Positions 1-8,131 of a stretch of DNA of 64,000 nucleotides are shown one piece after another. The translations under genes were made by a program, and so were the position numbers. Under the pieces are notes generated by a model. That model was not told the DNA's origin. It saw only the letters and a list, made by a program, of their open reading frames with translations, and did not search any database. The DNA comes from JBLWXV01 sp048267245 (GTDB lineage Bacteria > Bdellovibrionota > Bacteriovoracia > Bacteriovoracales > Bacteriovoracaceae), in assembly GCA_048267245.1 (NCBI GenBank), contig JBLWXV010000002.1, positions 1 through 64,000 on the forward strand. Direction: 5' to 3'. Each line of letters opens with the position of its first letter. The stretch's first letter is position 1.

Positions 1-11
1 GATTTTCAGTT

Positions 12-129
12 TTGGCGTCTCGATAGCGCAGGGGAAACACCCAACCCCATCCCGAACTTGGCAGTTAAGCCCTGTCGCGGCGAAGGTAGTGCAAGGGAAA
101 CTTTGTGTGAGAATAGCAAGTGGCGCCAA
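12..129 (+). rRNA. rrf: 5S ribosomal RNA
   Basis: A 118-nt stretch with the 5S layout. The 5' end TTGGCG (12-17) pairs with the 3' end CGCCAA (124-129) as helix I. The internal block around 48-60 (CCCCATCCCGAACTTGG) is the strongly conserved 5S loop B/helix III segment. It is followed immediately by a Rho-independent terminator, so this is the distal end of an rRNA operon whose 16S and 23S genes lie upstream of the window. The exact ends are set by the helix I pairing and could be off by one or two bases. Confidence 0.95.
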
Positions 130-136
130 TTTTAAA

Positions 137-167
137 AGCCTCCTAGGAAACTAGGGGGCTTTTTTTT
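137..167 (+). terminator. Rho-independent terminator of the rRNA operon
   Basis: A 10-bp stem (137-146 with 151-160, one G-U pair) is closed by a GAAA tetraloop and followed by seven T residues (161-167). It sits 8 nt after the 5S 3' end. Confidence 0.93.
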
Positions 168-216
168 GCCTTTTTTTCCGATTTGTCTCCTGGCGCTCTT
201 TCAATGGGATTGAATT

Positions 217-552
217 TTATTTTTGCAGTCTCTTCAATGGATCATCACACTTAACATCTTCTATTGCTTCTACGTCTGCAGTGAAATTGCAGTCTCCCGG
301 GCCATAGGGGCGCAATTTAATTCTTTTGCAGGCGGAAAAGTCTGAGTTTGCGAGTTTGACCTCGTATAGGTAGAGGGCCCGATTTTTTTCGATGCTGACA
401 ATTTGTAGTTCTTTATCGATTTTCATTTCTGAGAGCCGATTGAGTACACCTTGAGTGAAGGCCAGGGATGAGCCGAATTCGCTCTTTATGGAGCAGGAGT
501 GGCCAGGTATTGAGATAAGAAGAGCTGTGAGTGTACAAATGAGGATTTTCAC
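217..552 (-). CDS. Small exported hypothetical protein
   Basis: About 111 residues, not recognised. I chose the GTG start at 552 because a perfect AAGGAG Shine-Dalgarno lies 6 nt upstream (564-559); a longer ATG-initiated reading from 588 would put this ribosome site inside the gene. From the GTG start the protein opens with a basic residue and a hydrophobic core (about residues 3-16), ending in a Pro-Gly-His-Ser-Cys segment, so it looks like a type I signal peptide. The Cys context lacks Leu/Val at -3, so a lipoprotein is unlikely. The mature part has several Cys residues, probably disulfide-bonded in the periplasm. It stands alone between the rRNA terminator and ftsK, divergent from ftsK. 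Confidence 0.6.
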   Translation of the reverse strand: MKILICTLTALLISIPGHSCSIKSEFGSSLAFTQGVLNRLSEMKIDKELQIVSIEKNRALYLYEVKLANSDFSACKRIKLRPYGPGDCNFTADVEAIEDVKCDDPLKRLQK

Positions 553-762
553 TGATCTCTCCTTGGTGTGTGGTTTCTTCTCTAGCATAGAAGATTTAGG
601 TCATTGTTAGTTGATGATCTTTCTATCTATATGAAAAGGCGTTCTTTTTATTCTGTTTAGTGTGCTTGGGCTACCTCCTTTGAGAGGCAGTCAATTATTA
701 TTGTGTTGATGATGGATTCTTTTATTTTTTTGTTCCGTAAAAAATTTCCTTAAAACGGCCGG

Positions 763-777
763 CTTAGTTAAACTAAG
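763..777. promoter_or_regulatory. Perfect palindrome abutting the ftsK start
   Basis: CTTAGTT-A-AACTAAG is a perfect inverted repeat of two 7-bp arms around one base, ending 3 nt before the ftsK ATG. A second short palindrome, CGGCCG, lies just upstream (about 756-761). No Shine-Dalgarno is visible in the same interval. It could be an operator or a small 5' hairpin; which one is inference. Confidence 0.4.
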
Positions 778-780
778 TAT

Positions 781-3249
781 ATGATTGCAAAAATACTTAA
801 AATTGAGCTTTTTGGTCTATTCCTCCTAACTACGCTAGCTTTCTTTGCGTTTTACTTCCGCGATTCACTACCGGATAACGCTCTGACAATTTCTTCTCAT
901 ACTGAGGGCTTAAGTGTTGTCTCCTACTTTACCTTTTCATCAATCTCGCTGATTGGTTATTATTCGGGGCCCTGGACACTCGCTGCTTTTTTTATTTTCT
1001 CTCTCTTCTATGCCTTTAAGTTTAGTCGCCGTGACTCTGTAATAGATTTATTTAATGTCATTCCACTTCTCGCAGCGGTGCTTATTTGCTGTTATTTCTT
1101 AGCGCCAGAGTTTGTGGGGAGGGGAATGGTTACTCTTATGAATGAGACGCTCACTCCACTCATGTGGGGGATTTGTGCTCTTATTTCTCTTGGTGCATTC
1201 TTTGCGGGTTCCTTTAGATCTTCATTTAAAGACAGTGTACTCACGGCCAGCGATACGATGGTGAAGTTGCCTGGTGCCGTGGCCGTTACGACCAAGAAAG
1301 TATGGAATTCTCCCATTTGGAAGCGCTTTAAGAAGAGCCCAGACCTTGCCGTTAAAAAGAGTAAGCTCGCTATTCCTCAATTTCTCAAAGGGGAAAAGAA
1401 GCCCAAAGAGGAGGCTCCACGTATTCTTGAAGAGCCGGCCCTTCCTAAAAAGGCTAAGAGAAAATTCTCATTCTCAATTGAAGATAGAACTGAAAATGAA
1501 GACGTTGAAGTTACACCTGCTAGAGAAATTGAAGAGGAAGATACTTCTCATCTCGTCTTTGGAAGCAGCTCGAATGAAGCAGATGAAACAGAAGATCAAT
1601 TTGAGCAGATGTTTCCGAGGTCGGCAGCTTCTACTGAAGATAGCGAGGACTTGCAAACCAAGAGTCCTCTGCCTAGAGCTGAGCCAGTGAATATTCATCA
1701 AAAGGATCCTAAGGAGCTTGAGCGCATTGATAATGCTTATTTTGGGATGGCCTCTCTTGGTGTGAAGGAACATGAAAAGAAAAATATTAATCCCGATGAC
1801 AGCTACTTTGAGCTAATTGCAGCTGCGCTTGAAGAAAAACTCGCAGAGTTTGGAATTGAAGGCAATATCGTCAACGTTCTCAAGGGTCCAGTCGTAGATA
1901 CATTCGAGTTGCAGCTTGGCCCAGGTGTGAAGATCACCAAGGTTACAGGCGTTGAAGACGACCTGAGTATGGCCCTCAAGGGTGCTCCGATCAGAATTGT
2001 GACGAGAATGGTTGGTCGATCGACTATCGGTATTGAGGTTCCTCGTAGTCCTAGAGATATTATCTATCTCGACGAGCTCTTGGGCAGTAAAGAGTTTAGT
2101 GCGACCAAAGCCAAGCTTCCCATTGCTCTCGGTCGCAATGCCTTTGGTGAGCCTTTGGTAGTTGACCTGGCTTCGATGCCTCACTTACTAGTGGCCGGTG
2201 CAACCGGTGCAGGTAAGTCAGTATTCGTGAACACTCTTCTTGTTTCACTACTTGTTAAGTGTTCTCCAAGACAAATGAAACTTATCCTAATTGACCCTAA
2301 ACAACTTGAACTAGCAGTTTATCAAAATCTTCCTCATCTTATTATGCCGGTGATTACCGATCCTAAAATCACTTCTGTTTCGCTTCTTTGGGCAGTGGAA
2401 GAGATGGAAAATCGCTACACTATTCTCAATAAATTTGGGGTGAGAAATCTAGAGGAGTTTAACCGCAAGGTTGTTCACGCGGATCCAGTTAAGCTTGCCA
2501 ATATTCACCAATACTACAAAGACGACGCCGAGAACGGCTATGAGCTTCCTTATGTCGTGATTATTATCGACGAGTTCGCCGATCTCATTCAGAGTCGCGC
2601 CGGTAAAGAAATTGAAATGAATATCGCAAGACTTGCGGCCAAGGCCCGTGCAGCCGGTATTCACTTAGTACTCGCCACCCAGAGACCAAGTGTGGACGTG
2701 ATCACCGGCACTATTAAGAACAACTTCCCAAAGCGTATTTCATTTAAAGTGACCAGTGTGAACGACTCAAAAACAATTCTTCAAAAGTCTGGTGCTGAAA
2801 AGCTTCTGGGCGCCGGGGATATGCTCTACTTTACGGGCACAGATAACGTCAGAGCGCACTCGGCTTACGTGGCCATTGAAGAGATTGACGCCTTTATGGA
2901 AAACCTCGAGCGCATTCCTCAGAGCTTCTCAGAGAGCGCTATGGAGTTCATTGAGAATGGGGGAGAGGTTGAGGTGGATCCTTATGCCTTTGGCTCGCAT
3001 TTGGTGAGCGATTCGACCATGGGGGGCGGTGGCGCTGAGAATGATTTGTTGCGTCAGGCGGTTGAAATTGTTTGTATGCAAAGAGCGGCGAGCGCTTCGA
3101 TGCTGCAGCGCAAGCTCGGCATCGGCTACAACCGTGCAGCGACTCTGATTGAAGAATTGGAGGAGAAGGGGGTTGTGGGGCCATCGAGTGGAAATTCTAA
3201 GCCGCGCAAGGTCTTAATCTCTAATCCAACGGAATTTCTTGGGGGCTAA
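781..3249 (+). CDS. ftsK: DNA translocase FtsK
   Basis: 822 residues. FtsK/SpoIIIE pumps the chromosome dimer-resolution region through the closing septum. The N-terminus (about 1-150) has four hydrophobic helices of the FtsK 4TM type. A charged, acidic linker follows (about 165-330), then the motor: Walker A GATGAGKS at about 474-481 and a Walker B ending in IIIDEFADL at about 592-600. A C-terminal winged-helix gamma domain (about 752-815) normally reads KOPS-type sequences. The linker is much shorter than that of E. coli FtsK, closer to SpoIIIE size. The ATG at 781 is the only plausible start before the first membrane helix, yet it has no Shine-Dalgarno and is preceded by a tight palindrome. 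The gene lies alone between the rRNA operon and the rpsB operon on the same strand. Confidence 0.96.
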   Translation: MIAKILKIELFGLFLLTTLAFFAFYFRDSLPDNALTISSHTEGLSVVSYFTFSSISLIGYYSGPWTLAAFFIFSLFYAFKFSRRDSVIDLFNVIPLLAAVLICCYFLAPEFVGRGMVTLMNETLTPLMWGICALISLGAFFAGSFRSSFKDSVLTASDTMVKLPGAVAVTTKKVWNSPIWKRFKKSPDLAVKKSKLAIPQFLKGEKKPKEEAPRILEEPALPKKAKRKFSFSIEDRTENEDVEVTPAREIEEEDTSHLVFGSSSNEADETEDQFEQMFPRSAASTEDSEDLQTKSPLPRAEPVNIHQKDPKELERIDNAYFGMASLGVKEHEKKNINPDDSYFELIAAALEEKLAEFGIEGNIVNVLKGPVVDTFELQLGPGVKITKVTGVEDDLSMALKGAPIRIVTRMVGRSTIGIEVPRSPRDIIYLDELLGSKEFSATKAKLPIALGRNAFGEPLVVDLASMPHLLVAGATGAGKSVFVNTLLVSLLVKCSPRQMKLILIDPKQLELAVYQNLPHLIMPVITDPKITSVSLLWAVEEMENRYTILNKFGVRNLEEFNRKVVHADPVKLANIHQYYKDDAENGYELPYVVIIIDEFADLIQSRAGKEIEMNIARLAAKARAAGIHLVLATQRPSVDVITGTIKNNFPKRISFKVTSVNDSKTILQKSGAEKLLGAGDMLYFTGTDNVRAHSAYVAIEEIDAFMENLERIPQSFSESAMEFIENGGEVEVDPYAFGSHLVSDSTMGGGGAENDLLRQAVEIVCMQRAASASMLQRKLGIGYNRAATLIEELEEKGVVGPSSGNSKPRKVLISNPTEFLGG

Positions 3250-3277
3250 TTGTCCCTAAATATCCTAAAGTCTTTTC

Positions 3278-3306
3278 TTGATCCTTTTAGCCTAAGTGTG
3301 TTAAAT
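3278..3306 (+). promoter_or_regulatory. Candidate sigma70-type promoter of the rpsB operon
   Basis: TTGATC at 3278-3283, a 17-nt spacer and TTAAAT at 3301-3306 match the consensus at four of six positions in each box. It would start transcription near 3313 and give a leader of about 105 nt before rpsB, which contains the structured element described next. Confidence 0.45.
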
Positions 3307-3348
3307 ACCTAGCTTCAAGTCACTTTGGCTGATTTTATAAACGTTCAG

Positions 3349-3391
3349 TCACTCACGTACGGTGGTCTAGCTGACAGCTAGTGGTGGGTGA
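3349..3391 (+). promoter_or_regulatory. Two-tier hairpin in the rpsB leader, candidate S2-responsive element
   Basis: The inner hairpin has 7-bp arms CTAGCTG and CAGCTAG around one central A (3367-3381). The outer helix pairs TCACTCAC (3349-3356) with GTGGGTGA (3384-3391), eight pairs including one G-U. A 10-nt unpaired stretch lies on the 5' side and 2 nt on the 3' side. The element ends 27 nt before the rpsB start codon. Autoregulation of rpsB-tsf by S2 through a leader is known in other bacteria; equivalence here is inferred from position and structure only. Confidence 0.5.
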
Positions 3392-3418
3392 TAAGACTAA
3401 CCAACGTAGGAGAATTTT

Positions 3419-4234
3419 ATGGCACGCGAACTCGTGTTGAAAGAACTGCTCGAAGCTGGTGCTCACTTCGGTCACCAAACTCACAAATGGAACCCCAAAA
3501 TGCGCAAGTACGTATATGGGGAGAAAAACGGCATCTACATTATCGACCTCGGGAAAACTATCCCAGCCGCTAAGGGAGCTTATGAGTTCCTTAAAAGCGT
3601 AAGCGCTGAAGGCAAGCCAGTTCTTTTCGTAGGAACAAAAAGACAAGCTTCAGGTGTTGTACGTCAAGCTGCTGAGTCATGTGGCGCTTTCCACATCACT
3701 CACAGATGGCTCGGTGGTATGCTCACAAACTTCAAAACAATCGCCCTTTCAATCGACAAGCTACGCAAAGTAGAAAAGATGAAAGAAACAGGTGACTTTG
3801 GTCTTCTTACTAAAAAAGAAAGATCAAAAGTTGAAAAAGATGTATTGAAACTCGAGCGCAACCTCGGCGGTATCAAGGACATGAGAAAAGTTCCTGGTGC
3901 TGTATTCGTTATCGATCCAAACAGCGAGAGAATTGCTGTTCAAGAAGCAAACACACTCGGAATTCCAGTTGTTGCTATCACAGATACTAACTGTAACCCA
4001 GACGGTGTTGATTACGTTATTCCAGGTAACGACGACGCTATCAAGTCAATCACACTCTTCATTGACTACTTCTCACAAGCTGTAGCTGAAGGTGCTGGTC
4101 TTGCTCGTAAAACTGGTAAGCTCGGACGTGACAATGATGTTCGCGATCTTGCTCTAGAGAAAGAAATTCTTTCTAAGTACGAAAAAGACGTTGACCTCAT
4201 GGGCGACGACGAAGAAGAAAATAACGAAGAATAA
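3419..4234 (+). CDS. rpsB: 30S ribosomal protein S2
   Basis: 271 residues, slightly longer than the E. coli protein. It shows the family hallmarks: the N-terminal EAGAHFGHQTHKWNPKM stretch, the THRWLGGMLTNFKTI block near residue 95-110, and the IDPNSERIAVQEA and IPGNDDAIKSI segments. The extra tail is very acidic (DDEEENNEE). S2 joins the small subunit late and helps recruit S1. The ATG has a TAGGAG ribosome site at 3408-3413. It is the first gene of the operon rpsB-tsf, with a long structured leader. Codon choice is strongly biased, as in tsf, tig and groEL, which fits high expression. Confidence 0.98.
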   Translation: MARELVLKELLEAGAHFGHQTHKWNPKMRKYVYGEKNGIYIIDLGKTIPAAKGAYEFLKSVSAEGKPVLFVGTKRQASGVVRQAAESCGAFHITHRWLGGMLTNFKTIALSIDKLRKVEKMKETGDFGLLTKKERSKVEKDVLKLERNLGGIKDMRKVPGAVFVIDPNSERIAVQEANTLGIPVVAITDTNCNPDGVDYVIPGNDDAIKSITLFIDYFSQAVAEGAGLARKTGKLGRDNDVRDLALEKEILSKYEKDVDLMGDDEEENNEE

Positions 4235-4272
4235 GTCGATTGCGACAGAACTCAAATAATAAAGGATAAATC

Positions 4273-5157
4273 ATGGCTATTACTGCAGGTGATGTAAAAA
4301 AATTAAGAGAGTTAACAGGCGCTGGAATGATGGCCTGTAAAGAAGCTCTTGGTGAGACAAACGGCGATGTAGAAGCTGCTGTTGATTACCTCCGTAAGAA
4401 AGGTCTTGCTGCCGCTCAAAAGAAGCAAAGCCGTATCGCTGCTGAAGGTGCTGTTGCAACTCTAGTTGCTGGTAACAAAGCTGTTGTAGTTGAAGTTAAC
4501 TGTGAGACAGACTTCGTTTCTAAAGGCGATGACTTCCAAAACTTCGCAAACAGCATTGCTAAATATGCTCTTGAATCTGAGCCAGCTGATATCAACGTTC
4601 TTAAAGATGCGAAAGCAACAGAAGTTAACGAACTTACTCTTAAGTGTGGTGAGAAAGTAGACATCCGTCGCTTTGAACTTCTTAAGTCTGAAGGCGTAAT
4701 TGGTTCATATAACCACAGTGGTCGTATTGGGGTTCTCGTTAATCTTAAGACAACTGCTAACGGTGAAGCTGTAGAAGAACTTGCTCGCGACCTTGCTATG
4801 CACGTAGCTGCTGCTGGTCCAAAGTTCATCAACGCTAGTGACATCGATGAAACTTTCAAACAAAAAGAAGCTGAAATCTATGCTGGTCAACTTAAAGAAG
4901 AAGGCAAGCCTGAGAACATGATTGAAAAAATCGTTCAAGGTAAACTTGCTAAGCTCGCTAAAGAAGTATGTCTTCTTGAGCAAGCTTTCGTTAAGAACCC
5001 AGACATCACAGTTAAGAAGCTCATTGAAGATGTAGCTAAAACAGCTGGTGCCGAAATCGCAGTTGCTGGCTTCTCTAAAATCAATCTCGGAGAAGGGATT
5101 GAGAAGAAAGAAGACAATCTTGCTGACGAAGTCGCCAAGATGACTGGCCAGAAATAG
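4273..5157 (+). CDS. tsf: Elongation factor Ts
   Basis: 294 residues; the nucleotide-exchange factor that reloads EF-Tu with GTP. The N-terminal UBA-like module carries VKKLRELTGAGMMACKEAL, and the conserved EF-Tu contact EVNCETDFVSK occurs at about residues 75-85. The HVAAAGPKFI segment lies in the core domain. It lies 38 nt after rpsB with its own ribosome site (AAAGGA), as in most bacteria. A strong terminator-like hairpin follows the stop codon, before pyrH. Confidence 0.98.
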   Translation: MAITAGDVKKLRELTGAGMMACKEALGETNGDVEAAVDYLRKKGLAAAQKKQSRIAAEGAVATLVAGNKAVVVEVNCETDFVSKGDDFQNFANSIAKYALESEPADINVLKDAKATEVNELTLKCGEKVDIRRFELLKSEGVIGSYNHSGRIGVLVNLKTTANGEAVEELARDLAMHVAAAGPKFINASDIDETFKQKEAEIYAGQLKEEGKPENMIEKIVQGKLAKLAKEVCLLEQAFVKNPDITVKKLIEDVAKTAGAEIAVAGFSKINLGEGIEKKEDNLADEVAKMTGQK

Positions 5158-5176
5158 GCTTAAGACATTAAAAACG

Positions 5177-5203
5177 AAGAGGGGCCACTGGCCCCTTTTT
5201 TTT
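5177..5203 (+). terminator. Terminator or attenuator between tsf and pyrH
   Basis: GGGGCC (5181-5186), a 3-nt loop and GGCCCC (5190-5195), extended by A-T pairs and followed by eight T residues (5196-5203). The pyrH ribosome site AGGAG starts at the very next base (5204). No promoter fits between the T run and pyrH, so partial readthrough into the downstream genes is likely. Confidence 0.85.
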
Positions 5204-5213
5204 AGGAGTTTGC

Positions 5214-5924
5214 GTGAAGTACAAACGCATTTTGCTAAAGCTCTCGGGTGAAGCTCTCGCCGGCGATCAAGGTCATGGCGTCTCTCCTGAGGTTCTCGAT
5301 GCTCTATCAAGTGAAATTAAAGGTCTCTCTGATATGGGAGTTGAAGTAGCTCTCGTTATTGGCGGTGGGAATATTCACCGTGGTGTTGCTGGTGCAACTA
5401 AGGGAATGGATAGAACTACTTCGGATCACATGGGTATGCTTGCCACAGTGATCAATTCTCTTGCTCTTCAAGACAGTCTAGAGCGAAAGGGTGTGAAGAC
5501 CCGCGTTCTTACTGCCATTGAAATGAAGGAAATTGCTGAGCCCTATATTCGTAGACGCGCAGTGAGACACCTTGAGAAAAAGCGTGTGATCATTTTCGCA
5601 GCGGGTACAGGTAACCCATACTTTACGACGGATACGGCCGCAGCTCTTCGTGCAAACGAAATCGATGCGGATGTCATTCTTAAAGCCACTAAGGTGGATG
5701 GTATCTATGATAAGGATCCAATGATCCATAAAGATGCCGTAAAATTTGATAAGCTTAGCTATATTGATGTTCTCAACAAGGGAATCAAGGTGATGGACTC
5801 AACGGCCATTACGCTTTGTATGGACAACAAACTTGATATTGTTGTCTTTAATACATTCACTAAAGGCAATATTCAAAAGGTTGTCATTGGTGACCAGATT
5901 GGGACAATCGTTACTACATTATAG
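5214..5924 (+). CDS. pyrH: Uridylate kinase (UMP kinase)
   Basis: 236 residues; phosphorylates UMP to UDP, the bacterial hexameric amino-acid-kinase type unrelated to eukaryotic UMP kinases. Seen motifs are KLSGEAL at the N-terminus, VIGGGNIHRG at about 49-58, the MGMLATVINSLALQDSLE helix and GTGNPYFTTDTAAALRA at about 141-157. The start is GTG at 5214, with AGGAG at 5204-5208. It sits directly behind the tsf terminator and before frr, the common rpsB-tsf-pyrH-frr order. Confidence 0.98.
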   Translation: MKYKRILLKLSGEALAGDQGHGVSPEVLDALSSEIKGLSDMGVEVALVIGGGNIHRGVAGATKGMDRTTSDHMGMLATVINSLALQDSLERKGVKTRVLTAIEMKEIAEPYIRRRAVRHLEKKRVIIFAAGTGNPYFTTDTAAALRANEIDADVILKATKVDGIYDKDPMIHKDAVKFDKLSYIDVLNKGIKVMDSTAITLCMDNKLDIVVFNTFTKGNIQKVVIGDQIGTIVTTL

Positions 5925-5958
5925 AATTTTGAGAAAATAGATTAGGGGAGTTGTCGTT

Positions 5959-6516
5959 ATGATGGATAAAATTGGCAAAGAAATTGAGAGTTCAATGGCG
6001 AAGGCCATTGAGTCGTTAAAATACCAACTTACTAAAGTGAGAACTGGTCGCGCTCAAGCCTCAGTGCTCGATGGCATCAATGTTGATTACTACGGTAGTG
6101 CGACTCCAGTTAAGCAGGTCGGACAAGTTTCAACTCCAGAGGCTCGACTTCTTCAAATTCAGCCCTTCGATCGCTCGATGATTGCTGCCATTGAAAAGGC
6201 GATTCTTGGGGCCAATATCGGTCTTACTCCATCTAACGATGGAAACCTTATCCGCATCCCTTTCCCAGCTCTTACCGAAGAGAGAAGAAAGGAGCAGGTT
6301 AAGGATATTAAAAAATCTGGTGAGGACGCCAAAGTTGCAATTCGCAACGTCCGCCGCGATCAGAATGAAGTTGTAAAGAAAGCTGAAAAAGCCAAAGAGA
6401 TTTCTGAAGATGATTCTAAGAAGTTTCAAGATGAAATTCAGAAGATTACTGACAAGTACACTGCTGAAATTGACAAAATCGTTGCTGCTAAAGAGCAAGA
6501 GGTAATGTCTCTCTAA
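5959..6516 (+). CDS. frr: Ribosome recycling factor
   Basis: 185 residues, the usual family length. RRF works with EF-G to split the post-termination ribosome. It carries the conserved RTGRAQASVLDGI-like segment near residue 30-42, IQPFDRSMI and the long helix with PLTEERRKE-type residues (ALTEERRKEQVKDIKKSGEDAK). The double ATG at 5959/5962 follows AGGGGAG (5944-5950). The gap to uppS is 5 nt, so the operon continues. Confidence 0.98.
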   Translation: MMDKIGKEIESSMAKAIESLKYQLTKVRTGRAQASVLDGINVDYYGSATPVKQVGQVSTPEARLLQIQPFDRSMIAAIEKAILGANIGLTPSNDGNLIRIPFPALTEERRKEQVKDIKKSGEDAKVAIRNVRRDQNEVVKKAEKAKEISEDDSKKFQDEIQKITDKYTAEIDKIVAAKEQEVMSL

Positions 6517-6521
6517 GCTTT

Positions 6522-7298
6522 ATGACAACAAAGGCTAATCCTACAAATATCCGTCACGTTGCCATCATTATGGATGGTAACGGTCGATGGGCCAAAGAGC
6601 GTGCTCACCCAAGAGTTTGGGGACACGTGCGTGGCTCACAAGTGGTTAGCCAGATTGTCGAGAAGGCAGACGAGTTAGGTGTGAAGGCACTGACTCTTTA
6701 TGCTTTCTCAACTGAGAATTGGTCTCGTCCGATGACCGAAGTGAACGTTCTCTTTAAACTTCTTAAAAAATATCTTGTTAAAGAAGAGCAGAGAATTATT
6801 CGCAATAATATTAAGTTTCAAATTATCGGCGACACTTCTCATCTCTCAGCAGATACCAGAAAAATCATTGATTCTCTCCAGGATAGAACTAAGGACTTTG
6901 ATGGCCTTAAGCTTACCTTTGCCTTTGGTTATGGTGGGCGCAAGGAAATTGTCGATGCCTTTAATAGATTCGCTTCTGAGAACCCTGGAAAGACTATCGG
7001 TGAAGATGATTTAAATGAATATCTCTATCGCCCAGAGATCGGAGATGTCGATTTACTCATTAGAACTGGCGGTGATCAACGCGTTTCAAATTATCTGCTG
7101 TGGCAGATTGCCTACGCTGAGCTCTTTTTTACCAAGACTAAGTGGCCAGACTTTACCACTGATGAGTTTTCTAAGATCATAGAGCTTGTATCTACACGTG
7201 AAAGGCGATTTGGCTTTGTCCAAGGGCAGGACTCTCTTGAGGAGAGTCTTCAAAAGGCCAGTGGTAATAAGGCCGGAATCTCTATGAGGACGATTTGA
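6522..7298 (+). CDS. uppS: Undecaprenyl diphosphate synthase (cis-prenyltransferase)
   Basis: 258 residues; condenses isopentenyl diphosphate onto farnesyl diphosphate to make the C55 lipid carrier for peptidoglycan and O-antigen. The catalytic IIMDGNGRWA motif lies near the N-terminus and the C-terminal LLIRTGGDQRVSNYLLWQ signature is complete, followed by the AELFFTKTKWPDF segment. It begins 5 nt after frr and its stop overlaps the TTG start of cdsA, which suggests coupled translation of the two lipid genes. Confidence 0.97.
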   Translation: MTTKANPTNIRHVAIIMDGNGRWAKERAHPRVWGHVRGSQVVSQIVEKADELGVKALTLYAFSTENWSRPMTEVNVLFKLLKKYLVKEEQRIIRNNIKFQIIGDTSHLSADTRKIIDSLQDRTKDFDGLKLTFAFGYGGRKEIVDAFNRFASENPGKTIGEDDLNEYLYRPEIGDVDLLIRTGGDQRVSNYLLWQIAYAELFFTKTKWPDFTTDEFSKIIELVSTRERRFGFVQGQDSLEESLQKASGNKAGISMRTI

Positions 7299-8128
7299 GT
7301 TTAACTAATACACAAACGAGAATTTTTTCGGCACTCATTCTAGTTGCCGTTGTTGTTGGCTGTGTCCTCGCCGGAGTGACTGCCCTCAAAGTGTTAATTG
7401 GTCTCATTGGAGTCCTAATTATAGATGAATTACACTGCCAATTTTTTGGACTGCGCCGTTTTGGTCCTATTTATTTGAGCTCTACACTAATCTTTGTTTT
7501 AGGGTTTGGCTTTTTTGCCCTTTCATTTGATATGGGTCTCGACTTTGCGAGCCTTTTTGTAAATGCTGGCCTGTTGATAAATGCTATTCTTATTTTCTAT
7601 CTGTTTTTCTCTCCTCATGGAGAGTTTGGAAAAATTCTAAAATTTATTAAATTGGTTCCTCAACTTAGCGCACTCTACATGTTGGTGGTGTGCCTTTGCC
7701 TCTCAAGTCTTCTTATCTATCAAGACTGGATAGATTTGCTGGTAGTTCTTTTGCTGATTAACTTTGGCATGGATACTGGCGCCTGGTTCTTTGGCAGAAG
7801 ATTTGGTCGCCACAAACTATGGGCAAGGGTGAGTCCTAATAAAACTATTGAAGGTCTCGTTGGAGGGGCACTTACTGCCTCTGTTCTAGGTTCGGCCTAC
7901 TGGGCGTTTAGAATAGGGGACAAAACTGCTTTTGCTTTCACTCTTTTTATAGGGTTAGGGGTGATTTCGCAGATTGGTGACCTCGTTCAGTCTAAATTCA
8001 AGCGCCAGTTTGGGATAAAGGATTCCTCTGCTTTGATTCCAGGGCATGGTGGGGTGTATGATAGAGTGGACAGTTTGATATTCGTGGCTCCGTTCTTTTT
8101 GAAGGCGCTTAACTACTTACACTTTTAA
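7295..8128 (+). CDS. cdsA: Phosphatidate cytidylyltransferase (CDP-diglyceride synthase)
   Basis: 277 residues, an integral membrane enzyme that makes CDP-diacylglycerol from phosphatidic acid and CTP. Roughly eight hydrophobic segments are visible. The catalytic C-terminal half has SPNKTIEG and the family signature spanning KRQFGIKDSS and PGHGGVYDRVDS. It starts with TTG at 7295, overlapping the uppS stop by four bases, with GAGGA at 7286-7290. Its product feeds pssA further down the same operon. Confidence 0.95.
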   Translation: MSLTNTQTRIFSALILVAVVVGCVLAGVTALKVLIGLIGVLIIDELHCQFFGLRRFGPIYLSSTLIFVLGFGFFALSFDMGLDFASLFVNAGLLINAILIFYLFFSPHGEFGKILKFIKLVPQLSALYMLVVCLCLSSLLIYQDWIDLLVVLLLINFGMDTGAWFFGRRFGRHKLWARVSPNKTIEGLVGGALTASVLGSAYWAFRIGDKTAFAFTLFIGLGVISQIGDLVQSKFKRQFGIKDSSALIPGHGGVYDRVDSLIFVAPFFLKALNYLHF

Positions 8129-8131
8129 ATT

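Noticed and set aside
4705..5310. 201-codon open frame on the minus strand over tsf and pyrH
   Set aside because: It lies antisense to two certain genes with strongly biased codons, crosses a terminator and encodes no recognisable protein. A shadow frame.
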